Origin: Saccharothrix tamanrassetensis
GTDB lineage: Bacteria; Actinomycetota; Actinomycetes; Mycobacteriales; Pseudonocardiaceae
NCBI RefSeq assembly: GCF_014203665.1
Contig: NZ_JACHJN010000006.1
Span: 1-64,000 of the forward strand
Direction of reading: 5' to 3'
DNA length: 64,000 bases
Part shown: one piece after another, positions 8,071-16,943 of the stretch
Position numbering within the stretch: the first letter of the stretch is position 1
Layout: each line of letters opens with the position of its first letter
Translations under genes and position numbers: made by a program
The notes under the pieces: model-generated
What the model was told of the DNA's origin: nothing
The model's database searches: none
What the model saw: only the letters and a program-made list of their open reading frames with translations

Positions 8071-9000
8071 GTGAAGGCGATTGCACAGAGCGAGTTCGGT
8101 GACGTCGACGTGCTGCGGTTGCGGGACCTGCCCGATCCCCGGATCAACGCCGACCAGGTGCTGGTGGAGGTGCGGGCCGCCGGCGTGAACCCGGTGGACC
8201 GGCTGGTGCGGATGGGCTACGCGAAGGACCGGCTGCCGCACCACTTCCCGCTCATCCCCGGCTGGGACGTGGCGGGCGTGGTGCGGGAGGTCGGGCCGGC
8301 CGTCGAGGGGTTCCAGCCCGGTGACGAGGTGTTCGGCTACCAGCGCAAGGACCACGTGCAGCACGGGACCTACGCGGAGCTGATCGCCGCCACCGAGAGA
8401 GGGCTGGCGCACAAGCCGTCATCGTTGTCGTTCGCGGAGGCCGGGGGGCTGGCGTTGACCGGGCTGACCGCTCTCCAGGCGTTGCGCGCGGTGCGGGTGT
8501 CGTCCGGCGACACGGTGCTCGTGCACGCCGCCGCCGGTGGCGTGGGGCACTTGGCCGTGCAGGTGGCCCGCATCCTGGGTGCGTCCCGCGTGATCGGCAC
8601 GGCGTCCCGGCGCAACCACGAGTTCCTGCGCGGGCTCGGCGTCGAGCCGGTGGCGTACGGGGACGCGCTGGTGGACAACGTGGCCGAACTGGTCGGCGGT
8701 GACGGGCTGGTGGACGTGGCGTTCGACTGCGTCGGCGGTGCGGCGCTGAACGACTCGCCCGCGCTGGTCCGCGACCCGTCCCGGATCGTCTCCATTGTGG
8801 ACACCAACGTGCTGGGGCTGGGCGGCCGGTACGCCTACGCCAAGCCCGTGCGGGCCGATCTGGACTGGCTGGCGTCCCACGCCGGCTCGGGTGAGCTGAA
8901 GGTCGTGGTGCAGCAGACGTTCCCGCTGGCCGAGGCGGCTGAGGCGCACCGGCTGCTGGAGGGCAGGCACGTGCGCGGCAAGATCGTGCTGACGGTGTGA
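8071..9000 (+). CDS. zinc-free MDR-type NADPH:quinone reductase
   Basis: 309 residues of the quinone oxidoreductase branch of the medium-chain dehydrogenase/reductase family. The N-terminal GroES-like domain ends near VEGFQPGDEVFGY. The Rossmann motif is VLVHAAAGGVGHLAVQVARI (residues about 149-168). The C-terminus AEAHRLLEGRHVRGKIVLTV is typical of zinc-independent members, and no zinc-binding cysteines are present. It probably reduces quinones or enones with NADPH. A GTG start 12 nt after glnE makes co-transcription likely. Confidence 0.9.
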   Translation: MKAIAQSEFGDVDVLRLRDLPDPRINADQVLVEVRAAGVNPVDRLVRMGYAKDRLPHHFPLIPGWDVAGVVREVGPAVEGFQPGDEVFGYQRKDHVQHGTYAELIAATERGLAHKPSSLSFAEAGGLALTGLTALQALRAVRVSSGDTVLVHAAAGGVGHLAVQVARILGASRVIGTASRRNHEFLRGLGVEPVAYGDALVDNVAELVGGDGLVDVAFDCVGGAALNDSPALVRDPSRIVSIVDTNVLGLGGRYAYAKPVRADLDWLASHAGSGELKVVVQQTFPLAEAAEAHRLLEGRHVRGKIVLTV

Positions 9001-9005
9001 GGGTC

Positions 9006-9031
9006 GAGGGGCCTCCCGGCGGAGGCCCCTC
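9006..9031. terminator. bidirectional terminator hairpin
   Basis: GAGGGGCCT and AGGCCCCTC form a perfect 9-bp stem with an 8-nt loop between the convergent quinone reductase gene and the small gene on the minus strand. Confidence 0.75.
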
Positions 9032-9046
9032 CGATCGGTCCTCTGC

Positions 9047-9262
9047 TCAGTCCTCGTCGACCGTGGGGACCGAGGTGTACAGCTCCACGACCCACTCCTC
9101 GACCAGGGTGTCGTCGGACTCCTCGTCCGGCACGAGCCGGTTGGACACCTTGACACCGAGGCCGAGCACGTCGGCGGCGGCGATCGCCTCGATGGCCTCG
9201 GCAGCGGAGTCGAAGATGTTGGTGGACAGCACCTGCGCGGTGTTTTCGACGTCATCAGACAC
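9047..9262 (-). CDS. small acidic hypothetical protein
   Basis: 71 residues, very acidic (ends VPTVDED), predicted helix then strand, with no signal peptide, cysteines or membrane segment. Family unknown to me. An ATG start, convergent placement with a shared terminator, and clean actinobacterial codon use (third-position GC) support a real gene. Confidence 0.7.
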   Translation of the reverse strand: MSDDVENTAQVLSTNIFDSAAEAIEAIAAADVLGLGVKVSNRLVPDEESDDTLVEEWVVELYTSVPTVDED

Positions 9263-9463
9263 GGCGCGACCCTAACCGCCCGCCACGATGGTGGGACGGG
9301 CAGGCCCCACGTCGTGAACCCGCTGTCCGCGCGTGTGCACGCAGGGTGGAACAGGGGTCCGAATAGGACCGCGCGCATTGACTATCGGTATCGGCTGTGC
9401 CGAGACTGGCGGGGCTCAAGGGGGAATTCCCGTTCGCACGCGTGCGCCCGGACGAAGGACGTC

Positions 9464-10087
9464 ATGGCCGACGATCACCACCGCAGGAAGAACAACACCG
9501 CGCTGAAGATCAGACTCGTCGTGCTCGGCGTGCTGGTGCTGCTGGGTGTGGTCCAGGCGGCGACGACAGGCACCGTGGGCATCGGCGCACTCAGCGTCAC
9601 GTTCCGTTCCAGCGCCCCCACGACGACCACCACGACCACCGCCGCTTCGTCCGGCGGCGGCCTGGACGGCGCACTCGGCACGACGACCGGGGAAACCCCG
9701 ACCACCAGTGCGGAGAGCAAGGTCGGCGTCGGTTCGTGGAAGCAGTCGCGGGGGCTGCTGACCGTCGAGGTGAACCGGGTGGAGAACGCCGCCGGGCGGC
9801 TGCGGGTGCACGTGACGGCCATCAACGCCAGCACGTCGAAAATGGACCTTCCCCTGGCTTCCGTGACCGGTCAGGACGACACCAGGCGCGACTACGGCGC
9901 TTCGTTGTCCACCAGCAAGTGGCCGGCGGGCATCGCGAAGAACGCGAGCATCTCGGGGTACGTGGAACTGGACCAGAAGGCCCCGGCAGCGGCGACCAGG
10001 TTCACGCTGACGTTCTCCGGCATCATCGGCCAACTCGCCCCCACCGGTGGTGCGGTGTCGGTGGCGGACATCCCGATCCCGAGGTAA
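9464..10087 (+). CDS. membrane-anchored extracytoplasmic protein
   Basis: 207 residues. A basic N-terminus (DDHHRRKNN) precedes one membrane segment (residues about 15-36, IRLVVLGVLVLLGVVQA). A Thr-rich linker with seven consecutive threonines and an SSGGG stretch follows, then a beta-rich domain of about 120 residues facing the outside. The topology matches a type II membrane protein, with a domain reminiscent of DUF4352-type immunoglobulin-like folds (weak). The longer open frame from 9314 is less likely than the ATG at 9464. Function unknown. Confidence 0.78.
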   Translation: MADDHHRRKNNTALKIRLVVLGVLVLLGVVQAATTGTVGIGALSVTFRSSAPTTTTTTTAASSGGGLDGALGTTTGETPTTSAESKVGVGSWKQSRGLLTVEVNRVENAAGRLRVHVTAINASTSKMDLPLASVTGQDDTRRDYGASLSTSKWPAGIAKNASISGYVELDQKAPAAATRFTLTFSGIIGQLAPTGGAVSVADIPIPR

Positions 10088-10146
10088 CGCGTAGTACCCG
10101 GCCCGCGACTCCATGGATAGGCCATGTGAATCGCGGGAGGTGGACG

Positions 10147-10413
10147 ATGGCGGACAAGAGCCAACGGGAGAGGGATCCCGAACTCGTCCCGGAGTTGGAC
10201 CACACCAAACCGGAAACGGTCACCACGGCGCAGCGTCCTCACGAGACGCCCGATGACCCGGGAGGCGGTCCGTACGGTCCTGTGCTGCCGGGAGGCGGTT
10301 CGTACGGTTCTGCGACGCCGGAAGGCGGTCCGTTCGGGGCCACCCCCGGGCCCCTCGAGTACCTCGACTCGGAACCGGTGGAACCGCCCCGGACCGGTGG
10401 TGACACGGACTGA
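10147..10413 (+). CDS. Pro/Gly-rich low-complexity small protein
   Basis: 88 residues. The N-terminus is charged and disordered. Residues 39-66 consist of three near-repeats of PGGG-(P/S)YG or PEGG-PFG type. The C-terminus is acidic and Pro-rich. The GGGAGGTGGACG ribosome-binding region before ATG 10147 is strong, and the stop overlaps the ATG of the DUF6338 gene (TGATG), so the two are coupled. It may be a flexible partner of that membrane protein. No family recognised. Confidence 0.72.
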   Translation: MADKSQRERDPELVPELDHTKPETVTTAQRPHETPDDPGGGPYGPVLPGGGSYGSATPEGGPFGATPGPLEYLDSEPVEPPRTGGDTD

Positions 10414-11150
10414 TGGTGCCGCAGACCCTGGGCACCCTGCTGTCGTTCCTCGCCCTGGTCGCGCCCGGCATCGTCTTCGAGCTGCTGCGGGAACGCCGAC
10501 GAGCGGGTCGCAAGGAGTCGGCGTTCCGCGAGGCGGCCCGGGTCGCCCTCGGCAGCCTGGTCTTCACCACGGCGTCGTGCCTGCTGGTGCTGGGTCTGCT
10601 GGCGGTGCTGCGCCTGCTGTTCGGGATCGACCCGCTGGACGTCGCTAGGCTCGCGACCGACGGCGGCGCGCACGCGAAGTCCAGGTTCTGGCCGATCGTC
10701 GGCACCGCGTTCGCCGTGCTGCTGGTGGCCTGCACCTTGGCGGTGCTGCTGGACCACCTGCTGGCCCGCCGGCGCCGCGAGGTCGTGGCCGTGCGACAAC
10801 AGACCGCCTGGCACCTGGTGTTCCGCACCGACCGCCCCGACCAGTCGGTGCCCTGGGTGCACGTGCACCTGGTGGACGGCACGTCGTTCTTCGGCTTCCT
10901 GCGCTCCCACACCGCTTCCGGCATTCCCGAGGAACGCGAGATCGTGCTGGAAGGCGCCGACCTGACGTACATCGGCACACCCCTGCGAGGCGGCGACACC
11001 CCCGAGCACAAACTGATCGGCGACCGCTGGTCCCGGATCGTGATCCCCGCCAACCAGATCAAATACCTCCGCATCCAGTACCGCTCGCTCGCCACCGACG
11101 AACGCGTACCGGCCCGCGAACGCCCTCGCGTCCTCGAAGCGCAGCCGTAG
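10413..11150 (+). CDS. DUF6338 family membrane protein
   Basis: 245 residues. Two or three membrane segments (residues 8-24, 46-68 and 92-112) precede a soluble domain with conserved-looking strands HVHLVDGTSFFGFLRSHT and REIVLEGADLTYIG, then VIPANQIKYLRIQY. This is the DUF6338 layout, a family found beside phage and defence genes as well as alone. Its function is not established. It is translationally coupled to the Pro/Gly-rich protein upstream and ends at a bidirectional terminator shared with glnA. Confidence 0.8.
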   Translation: MVPQTLGTLLSFLALVAPGIVFELLRERRRAGRKESAFREAARVALGSLVFTTASCLLVLGLLAVLRLLFGIDPLDVARLATDGGAHAKSRFWPIVGTAFAVLLVACTLAVLLDHLLARRRREVVAVRQQTAWHLVFRTDRPDQSVPWVHVHLVDGTSFFGFLRSHTASGIPEEREIVLEGADLTYIGTPLRGGDTPEHKLIGDRWSRIVIPANQIKYLRIQYRSLATDERVPARERPRVLEAQP

Positions 11151-11153
11151 ACC

Positions 11154-11188
11154 AAAGGCCCGGCATCCCTGGGGGACGCCGGGCCTTT
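11154..11188. terminator. bidirectional terminator between DUF6338 gene and glnA
   Basis: AAAGGCCCGGC and GCCGGGCCTTT form an 11-bp perfect stem with a 13-nt loop, placed between two convergent stop codons. T-tracts on both sides suit termination in both directions. Confidence 0.88.
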
Positions 11189-11204
11189 CAGGCTTCGAGC
11201 GGGA

Positions 11205-12629
11205 TCACACGTCGTAGTACAGGGCGAACTCGTACGGGTTCGGGCGGAGGCGGAGGGGGTTGATCTCCTCTTCGCGCTTGAACGAGATCCAGGTGTCGAT
11301 GACGTCCGGGGTGAAGACGCCGCCTTCCAGCAGGAACTCGTGGTCCGCTTCCAGGTTGTCCAGGACGGCGTCCAGGGTGGCCGGGACCTGCTTGACGTTC
11401 AGGGCCTCCTCGGGCGGCAGCTCGTAGAGGTCCTTGTCGATCGGGGCCGGCGGCTCGATCTTGTTCTTCACGCCGTCCAGACCCGCCATCACCATCGCCG
11501 AGAAGGCCAGGTACGGGTTGCCCGACGAGTCGGGGCAGCGGAACTCGATGCGCTTGGCCTTCGGGTTGTTGCCGGTGATCGGGATCCGGACGCACGCCGA
11601 GCGGTTGCGCTGGCTGTAGACCAGGCTCACCGGGGCCTCGTAGCCGGGCACCAGGCGGTGGTAGGAGTTCACCGTCGGGTTGGTGAACGCCAGCAGCGAC
11701 GGCGCGTGGTGCAGGATGCCGCCGATGTAGTGGCGCGCGCTGTCGGACAGGCCGGCGTAGCCGGACTCGTCGTGGAACAGCGGCACGCCGTCCTTCCACA
11801 GCGACTGGTGGGTGTGCATGCCCGAGCCGTTGTCGCCGAACAGCGGCTTCGGCATGAACGTGACGGTCTTGCCCGCCTGCCACGCGGTGTTCTTGATGAT
11901 GTACTTGAACAGCATCAGGTCGTCCGCCGCGTGCAGCAGCGTGTTGAACCTGTAGTTGATCTCGGCCTGGCCGCCGGTGCCGACCTCGTGGTGCGCGCGC
12001 TCGACCGTGAAGCCGTTGGCCTCCATGTTGAGGACCATCTTGTCGCGCAGGTCGGCGTAGTGGTCGGTCGGCGTGACCGGGAAGTAGCCGCCCTTGTACT
12101 TGACCTTGTAGCCGCGGTTGCCGCCCTCTTCCTCGCGGCCGGAGTTCCACCAGCCGGAGATGGCGTCGATCTCGTGGAACGAGGCGTTCGGGGTGGTGTC
12201 GAAGCGGATCGAGTCGAAGATGTAGAACTCCGCCTCGGCGCCGAAGTACGCGGTGTCCGCGATGCCCGACTCGGTGATGTACTGCTCGGCCTTGCGCGCG
12301 ATGTTGCGCGGGTCGCGGCTGTACGCCTCACGCGTGAACGGGTCGTGCACGAAGAAGTTGACGATCAGCGTCTTCTCGATGCGGAACGGGTCGACGCGCG
12401 CCGTGTACAGGTCGGGCAGCAGCAGCATGTCCGACTCGTGGATCGACTGGAAGCCGCGCACCGACGAGCCGTCGAACGCGAGGCCCTCGGCGATGGCGTC
12501 CGCGTCGAACGCCGAGGCCGGGAGCGTGAAGTGCTGCATCACACCGGGCAGGTCGCTGAACCGGACGTCGATGAACTTCACGCCCTCGTCGGAGATGAAC
12601 TTCAGGACCTCGTCGGGATTCTTGAACAC
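11205..12629 (-). CDS. glnA: glutamine synthetase type I (GSI-beta)
   Basis: 474 residues, the standard GlnA1 length, when started at GTG 12629. A GGAGT Shine-Dalgarno lies 8 nt upstream and the N-terminus [12 protein letters not shown] is the family start, so the longer open frame to 12731 is rejected. Catalytic landmarks: AEAEFYIFD and [19 protein letters not shown] metal-binding glutamates, [11 protein letters not shown] (active-site His), the ATP/ammonia loop ending [14 protein letters not shown], and the adenylylation loop [10 protein letters not shown] with Tyr402. That tyrosine is the target of GlnE, encoded upstream in this window. The enzyme makes glutamine from glutamate, ammonia and ATP as a cytoplasmic dodecamer. 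A GlnR-box match lies about 90 nt upstream. Confidence 0.97.
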   Translation of the reverse strand: MFKNPDEVLKFISDEGVKFIDVRFSDLPGVMQHFTLPASAFDADAIAEGLAFDGSSVRGFQSIHESDMLLLPDLYTARVDPFRIEKTLIVNFFVHDPFTREAYSRDPRNIARKAEQYITESGIADTAYFGAEAEFYIFDSIRFDTTPNASFHEIDAISGWWNSGREEEGGNRGYKVKYKGGYFPVTPTDHYADLRDKMVLNMEANGFTVERAHHEVGTGGQAEINYRFNTLLHAADDLMLFKYIIKNTAWQAGKTVTFMPKPLFGDNGSGMHTHQSLWKDGVPLFHDESGYAGLSDSARHYIGGILHHAPSLLAFTNPTVNSYHRLVPGYEAPVSLVYSQRNRSACVRIPITGNNPKAKRIEFRCPDSSGNPYLAFSAMVMAGLDGVKNKIEPPAPIDKDLYELPPEEALNVKQVPATLDAVLDNLEADHEFLLEGGVFTPDVIDTWISFKREEEINPLRLRPNPYEFALYYDV

Positions 12630-12719
12630 CCTCGTCGACTCCTTCACTGCGGTGGGGGGCGTGGTTGTACGCCGCGGTTGCGCGCGGCCTGCCATCGTCG
12701 GCGACGCTAAGACCGTGGT

Positions 12720-12757
12720 GTTGCCCAGCAATCACCCTCATGTTTCGCCAGTGTTAA
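12720..12757 (-). promoter_or_regulatory. GlnR box of glnA
   Basis: Read on the minus strand, the sequence is TTAAC-n6-GAAAC-n6-GTGAT-n6-GCAAC. The actinobacterial GlnR consensus is gTnAC-n6-GAAAC-n6-GTnAC-n6-GAAAC. All three 6-nt spacings are exact, one half-site is perfect, and each of the others has one mismatch. It lies 91-128 nt upstream of the glnA start, the expected promoter position. Confidence 0.8.
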
Positions 12758-12826
12758 CGGGCCTCCCGGGGCGGGCAACCGGACCTCCCGATCCTCACTC
12801 ACCGAGCACGGCCTTACTCTGGTGGG

Positions 12827-13300
12827 GTGAGCAAGTGGACCGGTTCGTGGCTGTCAGGACCCCGCTCGGCACTGGAGCCGGGCGCCGACTCCGGTGACGG
12901 CACGGCCCAGCAGTGGAAGGGCGAACGCCTCGGTCTGCCGCGGACCGGCCCGGGTTCGGTCGCGTCCACGGGGCGGCGGGCGTTCGCGATCCTGGTCGAC
13001 TTCGCGCTGGCGATGGGTGTGGCGAGCGTCTTCAGCTACCCCGAACTGCCGCGCAACTGGAGCTTGCTGGCCTGGTTCTCGATCACCGTGATCGCGGTCG
13101 GGTTCTTCGGCTTCACGCCTGGTCACGCGGTCTTCGGCCTGCGTGTGGCGCGTTTGGACGGGGCAGGGTTGGTGGGTGTCGGACGGGCGGCGCTGCGCAC
13201 GCTGCTGATCTTCCCGGTGATCCCGGCCGTGGTGTGGGACGCGGACGGGCGCGGGCTGCACGACAAGGCGGCCGGCACCGTGGTCATCCGCGTCCGCTGA
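12827..13300 (+). CDS. RDD family membrane protein
   Basis: 157 residues. A 45-residue cytoplasmic N-terminus precedes three membrane segments of the RDD domain (about 46-64, 75-93, 117-132). Conserved features include STGRRAFAILVDFALAMG (Arg...Asp motif), the FGFTPGHAVFGLRVARLDG loop typical of RDD proteins, and the terminal RGLHDKAAGTVVI. The gene is divergent from glnA and starts with GTG directly behind a TTACTCT sequence that could be a -10 region, so a leaderless transcript is possible. RDD proteins are often called transporters, but their function is not settled. Confidence 0.88.
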   Translation: MSKWTGSWLSGPRSALEPGADSGDGTAQQWKGERLGLPRTGPGSVASTGRRAFAILVDFALAMGVASVFSYPELPRNWSLLAWFSITVIAVGFFGFTPGHAVFGLRVARLDGAGLVGVGRAALRTLLIFPVIPAVVWDADGRGLHDKAAGTVVIRVR

Positions 13301-13337
13301 CCTGAGCGACCTGTGACCTGGACCTGAGCGACCTGTG
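13299..13337. repeat. short direct repeat after the RDD gene
   Basis: The 17-nt unit GACCTGAGCGACCTGTG occurs at 13299-13315 and 13321-13337 (period 22), overlapping the RDD stop codon. Partial copies (TGTGACC) continue to about 13352. The remainder of the 13340-13594 gap shows no gene or clear signal. Confidence 0.7.
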
Positions 13338-13594
13338 TGACCCGTGTGACCTGCGGAAAGCAGCGCTGCTGCGGTGCCGGACCGTCGTGGCGTGGCCTCC
13401 GGCCCCCGAGTCCATGGTCCCACGGGGTGCCGACAGCTCCGGCGCGTCCACAGGTGGGCTGTGGATGGTTGCCCAGCCCTGTGGACAGCTGCCGGAGTGC
13501 GTGCCGTTACGTGTGCCGGAGTGTGCCGCTGCCCGACTCGGGCTTGTCTGAGTCGGGGCTTGGCTGGTGGGAGTCGGGGGCTTGTGGCGTGGGG

Positions 13595-14323
13595 TCAGCG
13601 GCGGCGCATGGCTCGTTGGATGTTGCGCATCTTCGCGCCCTGGGGGAGCGGGCCCTTGGGCATGGCGGCGCCTCGGCTGGCGAGGGCTGCCAGGCGGTTC
13701 TCCAGGGTGTCCACCTGGGCGGTGGAGATGTTGCGCGGGAGCTTCATGAGGTGGCTCTGGAGCTTGCGCAGGGCGACCTGGCCCTCTTCGCTGCCGACGA
13801 TGACGTCGTAGATCGGGGTTTCGCCGATCACCCGGGCCACGCGCTTCTTCTCCTGCGCGAGCAGGCCCTTCACGCGGTGCGGGGCACCCTCGGCGACCAG
13901 GACGACGCCCGGCCGGCCGATCACGCGGTGGACCATGTCGCCGCTGGTCGTGCCGGCCACGGCCTGGGTCACGCGCCAGCGGCCTCGCAGGTTGTCCAGC
14001 GCCCAGCCCGCCGCGCCGGGTTGACCGTCGGCCTTGGCGTAGACGTTGCGCTGCACCCGCCGGCCGAAGACGATCACCGCCAGGAGCGCGCCCACCGCGA
14101 TGCCCAGCGGTAGCAGGACCCACTGCATGTCCCAGATCAGACCCAGCAGGAACGCCGCCGCCGTCGCGCCCAACACGCACGCCAGCATCAGGGGCACCAG
14201 CGCCTTGTCCTCGCGGCGCTGCACCTTGAACGCCTCGAAGATCTGCCCGCGCCGCGCCTTCGAAGCCGCGCGCCGCGCCTTCGCCGCTTCCTTGGCGGCG
14301 GCCTTGTCCTGCTTTCCAACCAT
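13595..14323 (-). CDS. DUF4191 family membrane protein
   Basis: 242 residues. A basic N-terminus rich in Lys/Arg/Ala is followed by two membrane segments (about 44-62 and 69-88), then a cytoplasmic domain with the DUF4191 pattern [39 protein letters not shown] and [19 protein letters not shown]. The family is specific to actinobacteria and often neighbours lipoate genes. No lipA or lipB is visible here. Function unknown. It is divergent from uvrD2, with 62 nt between the starts. Confidence 0.9.
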   Translation of the reverse strand: MVGKQDKAAAKEAAKARRAASKARRGQIFEAFKVQRREDKALVPLMLACVLGATAAAFLLGLIWDMQWVLLPLGIAVGALLAVIVFGRRVQRNVYAKADGQPGAAGWALDNLRGRWRVTQAVAGTTSGDMVHRVIGRPGVVLVAEGAPHRVKGLLAQEKKRVARVIGETPIYDVIVGSEEGQVALRKLQSHLMKLPRNISTAQVDTLENRLAALASRGAAMPKGPLPQGAKMRNIQRAMRRR

Positions 14324-14385
14324 ACCCGTCAGGATACGGCGCGCCGTCTCGCCCCATCACAGCGCTGTCCGTGTGCAATGCGAGG

Positions 14386-16449
14386 ATGCAGCGCATGGAC
14401 GCGCTGCTGGAGGGACTCGACCCGGAACAGCGTGCCGCGGTGGAGGCTCCGCGCGGTCCGGTCTGCGTGCTCGCGGGTGCGGGCACCGGCAAGACCCGGA
14501 CGATCACCCATCGCATCGCCTACCTGGTGCAACGGGGTCATGTCGCGGCCGGGCAGGTCCTCGCCGTGACGTTCACGGCGCGTGCCGCCGGGGAGATGCG
14601 CACCCGGTTGCGGGCCCTGGGCGTGCAGGGTGCGCAGGCCCGGACGTTCCACGCCGCGTCGTTGCGGCAGCTCCGGTACTTCTGGCCGCGGGTCGTGGGC
14701 GGGCCGCAGTGGGACCTCATCGACCGCAACAAGCTGCGGTTCGTGGCGCAGGCCGCCAACCGGGTCGGGCTGTCCACCGAGTCCGACTCGCTGCGCGACC
14801 TCGCCGGTGAGATCGAGTGGGCCAAGGCGTCGTTGATCGCGCCGGACGACTACCCGGTGGCCGCCGGGCGGGCGCAGCGGGACACGCCGGCACCCGCTGA
14901 GCAGGTCGTTCAGGTCTACCGGACGTACGAGCAGCTCAAGAACGAGGCGCAGCTGCTCGACTTCGACGACCTCCTGTTGCACACCGCCGCCGCGTTGGAG
15001 GAGCACACCGACGTCGCCGAGGAGTTCCGCGACCGGTACCGGTGTTTCGTGGTGGACGAGTACCAGGACGTCACGCCGTTGCAGCAACGAGTGCTGGACG
15101 CGTGGCTGGGCACGCGGGACGACCTGACCGTGGTCGGCGACGCGAACCAGACCATCTACTCGTTCGCGGGCGCCTCGCCGCGCCCGCTGCTGGACTTCCC
15201 GCGCCGGTTCCCCGAGGCCGCCGTGGTGCGGCTGGAACGCGACTACCGGTCGACGCCGCAGGTCGTGGGGCTGGCCAACGAGGTGATCAAGTGGGCGCGC
15301 GGACGTCCCGCCGGCTCGCGGCTGCGGCTGATCGGGCAGCGGCCGGAAGGACCGGAGCCCCGGTTCACCGAGTTCGACGACGAGTCGGCCGAGGCCGCCG
15401 CGGTCGCGCAGCGGGTCAAGGCGCTGCTCGACGACGGCGTGCCGGCCAGCGAGATCGCCATCCTGTACCGGGTCAACGCGCAGTCCGAGATCTTCGAGCA
15501 GGCGCTGGCCGAGCTGGGCATCCCGTACCAGGTGCGCGGCGGCGAGCGCTTCTTCCAGCGGGCCGAGGTGCGGCAGGCGATGGTCGCGCTGCGCTCCGCG
15601 GCGTCGCACGAGCCGTCCGGCGAGCTGCCGAAGGTCGTGCGCGAGGTGCTGACGGGGATCGGGCTGACCGACGAGCCGCCCGCCGGCGGTGCCGCGCGGG
15701 AGAAGTGGGAGTCGCTGCTCGCCCTGGTAGAGCTGGCCGAGGAACTGGTGGCCGCGGTCGAGGGCGCGGACCTGCCCAAGTTCGTCGCCGAGCTGGAGAT
15801 GCGCGCCGAGGCGCAGCACCCGCCGACCGTGGAGGGCGTCACGCTGGCGTCCCTGCACGCGGCGAAGGGCCTGGAGTGGGACGCGGTGTTCCTGGTCGGC
15901 CTGGTCGAGGGGACCGTGCCGATCGTGCACGCCGACGGCGACGAGGCGGCGATCGAGGAAGAACGCCGGCTGCTGTACGTCGGGGTGACCCGTGCCCGTG
16001 AACACCTGTGGCTGTCGTGGGCGCTGGCCCGTGCCGTGGGCGGTCGTCGGTACCGCCGGCGGAGCCGGTTCCTCTACGGGCTGATCCCGGAGGACCACCC
16101 GGCGTCGCGGACCGCGAAACGGGAGCCGGCGCAGCGCAAGTCCAAGCCGCTGTGCCGGGTGTGCGGGTCGGCGCTGACCGACGCGCGGGCGGTGAAGCTC
16201 AGCCGGTGCGGCAGCTGTCCGTCCGACGTCGACGAAGAGCTGCTGAACAGGCTGAGGGCGTGGCGGGCGGGCCGCGCGCGGGAGCTGAAGGTGCCCGCGT
16301 ACGTGGTGTTCACCGACGCGACCCTGGTCGCCATCGCCGAGCAGCGCCCCGAGGACATCCCCGGCCTGGTCGCCATCGCCGGCATCGGCGCGGCCAAGCT
16401 GGACCGCTACGCGGCCGACGTACTGGCCCTTGTGCAGGGCAAACGCTGA
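14386..16449 (+). CDS. uvrD2: ATP-dependent DNA helicase UvrD2 (superfamily 1)
   Basis: About 687 residues. SF1A motifs in order: Walker [20 protein letters not shown], motif Ia [12 protein letters not shown], motif [10 protein letters not shown], motif [17 protein letters not shown], motif [13 protein letters not shown], motif [18 protein letters not shown], motif [19 protein letters not shown] four-cysteine zinc motif (CRVCGSA...CGSC) links to a C-terminal HRDC domain ending [22 protein letters not shown]. This domain order identifies the actinobacterial UvrD2 type, a 3'-5' helicase in DNA repair. The frame opens with GTG 14371, but ATG 14386 or 14395 gives a better N-terminus. whiB7 follows, as in M. 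tuberculosis. Confidence 0.94.
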   Translation: MQRMDALLEGLDPEQRAAVEAPRGPVCVLAGAGTGKTRTITHRIAYLVQRGHVAAGQVLAVTFTARAAGEMRTRLRALGVQGAQARTFHAASLRQLRYFWPRVVGGPQWDLIDRNKLRFVAQAANRVGLSTESDSLRDLAGEIEWAKASLIAPDDYPVAAGRAQRDTPAPAEQVVQVYRTYEQLKNEAQLLDFDDLLLHTAAALEEHTDVAEEFRDRYRCFVVDEYQDVTPLQQRVLDAWLGTRDDLTVVGDANQTIYSFAGASPRPLLDFPRRFPEAAVVRLERDYRSTPQVVGLANEVIKWARGRPAGSRLRLIGQRPEGPEPRFTEFDDESAEAAAVAQRVKALLDDGVPASEIAILYRVNAQSEIFEQALAELGIPYQVRGGERFFQRAEVRQAMVALRSAASHEPSGELPKVVREVLTGIGLTDEPPAGGAAREKWESLLALVELAEELVAAVEGADLPKFVAELEMRAEAQHPPTVEGVTLASLHAAKGLEWDAVFLVGLVEGTVPIVHADGDEAAIEEERRLLYVGVTRAREHLWLSWALARAVGGRRYRRRSRFLYGLIPEDHPASRTAKREPAQRKSKPLCRVCGSALTDARAVKLSRCGSCPSDVDEELLNRLRAWRAGRARELKVPAYVVFTDATLVAIAEQRPEDIPGLVAIAGIGAAKLDRYAADVLALVQGKR

Positions 16450-16470
16450 ATTTTCACACGATCGACAGGT

Positions 16471-16515
16471 ATTTGGAAAAACCGGTTGCATCGTCCCCGG
16501 ACCGGGTCATAACCT
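16471..16515 (+). promoter_or_regulatory. whiB7-type promoter with AT-rich activator site
   Basis: TTGCAT at 16486-16491 and TAACCT at 16510-16515 are separated by 18 nt and fit a SigA-type -35/-10 pair. Immediately upstream of the -35 is the AT-rich run ATTTGGAAAAACC, unusual in this GC-rich genome. Known WhiB7 promoters have exactly such an AT-rich element next to the -35, bound by the AT hook of WhiB7 in complex with SigA. Autoregulation of whiB7 is therefore likely. A GGGCGC/GCGCCC hairpin follows at 16524-16538. Confidence 0.65.
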
Positions 16516-16596
16516 GCTGAGGCCGGGCGCGAAGCGCCCGCTGGGGATTGAGTAAGAGCGTTGCTTCGAGACTAGCTGCCCGAGGAGGTGACCGGT

Positions 16597-16815
16597 GTGA
16601 ACACTTTCATGTGCTTCGAGACGCGCGGTCACCTGACCTGGGCCACCGCTGTGTCCGGCAATGCTCGTGTCGCGGGGGAGAAGTCTGCCCGCGATCGCCA
16701 CGCCTCGAAGCGGGGCGGCGAGCTTGTTCAGGTTATCCAGGTGCAGGCCGTGTATGCGCCGACCGTTGTCCCGACTCAGCACGTTGCGCCGTCCGCGCAG
16801 GAGCGAAGTACCTGA
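16597..16815 (+). CDS. upstream ORF (leader peptide) of whiB7
   Basis: 72 codons starting at GTG 16597, with a GAGGAGG ribosome-binding site 8 nt upstream (16582-16588), the best such site in this leader. It ends 24 nt before the attenuator stem. The product (MNTFMCFETRGHLTW...) resembles no protein family. whiB7 leaders in actinobacteria carry a small ORF whose stalled translation by antibiotics prevents formation of the terminator, and position and ribosome-binding site fit that role. At 72 codons it is longer than the short uORFs I recall for mycobacteria. The upstream segment GCTTCGAGAC (16563) is repeated inside the ORF (16613). Confidence 0.6.
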   Translation: MNTFMCFETRGHLTWATAVSGNARVAGEKSARDRHASKRGGELVQVIQVQAVYAPTVVPTQHVAPSAQERST

Positions 16816-16840
16816 CAGACCTGTCAGGACACTGAGGCTC

Positions 16841-16880
16841 ACAAAGGCCGCGGACCCGTAACCGGATCCGCGGCCTTTGT
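16841..16880 (+). terminator. whiB7 attenuator (factor-independent terminator in leader)
   Basis: ACAAAGGCCGCGGA and TCCGCGGCCTTTGT form a perfect 14-bp stem with a 12-nt loop, followed by GTTTG. It lies between the upstream ORF and whiB7, in the position of the conditional terminator known for whiB7 mRNAs. A second small hairpin (CCTGAC...GTCAGG, 16811-16828) just before it could take part in the competing fold. Confidence 0.82.
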
Positions 16881-16943
16881 GTTTGCTCGACCCGTTTTAG
16901 CAGGACAAACCCCATCGCAAGACCTGTGACAGGAGTCCACGAG

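Noticed and set aside
5329..8412. 1027-codon minus-strand ORF opposite glnE
   Set aside because: His/Arg/Gln-rich antisense shadow; glnE on the other strand is unmistakable.
16548..16835. Alternative 95-codon frame in the whiB7 leader
   Set aside because: It has no ribosome-binding site and crosses the uORF in another frame; the GTG 16597 frame has a clear GAGGAGG site.
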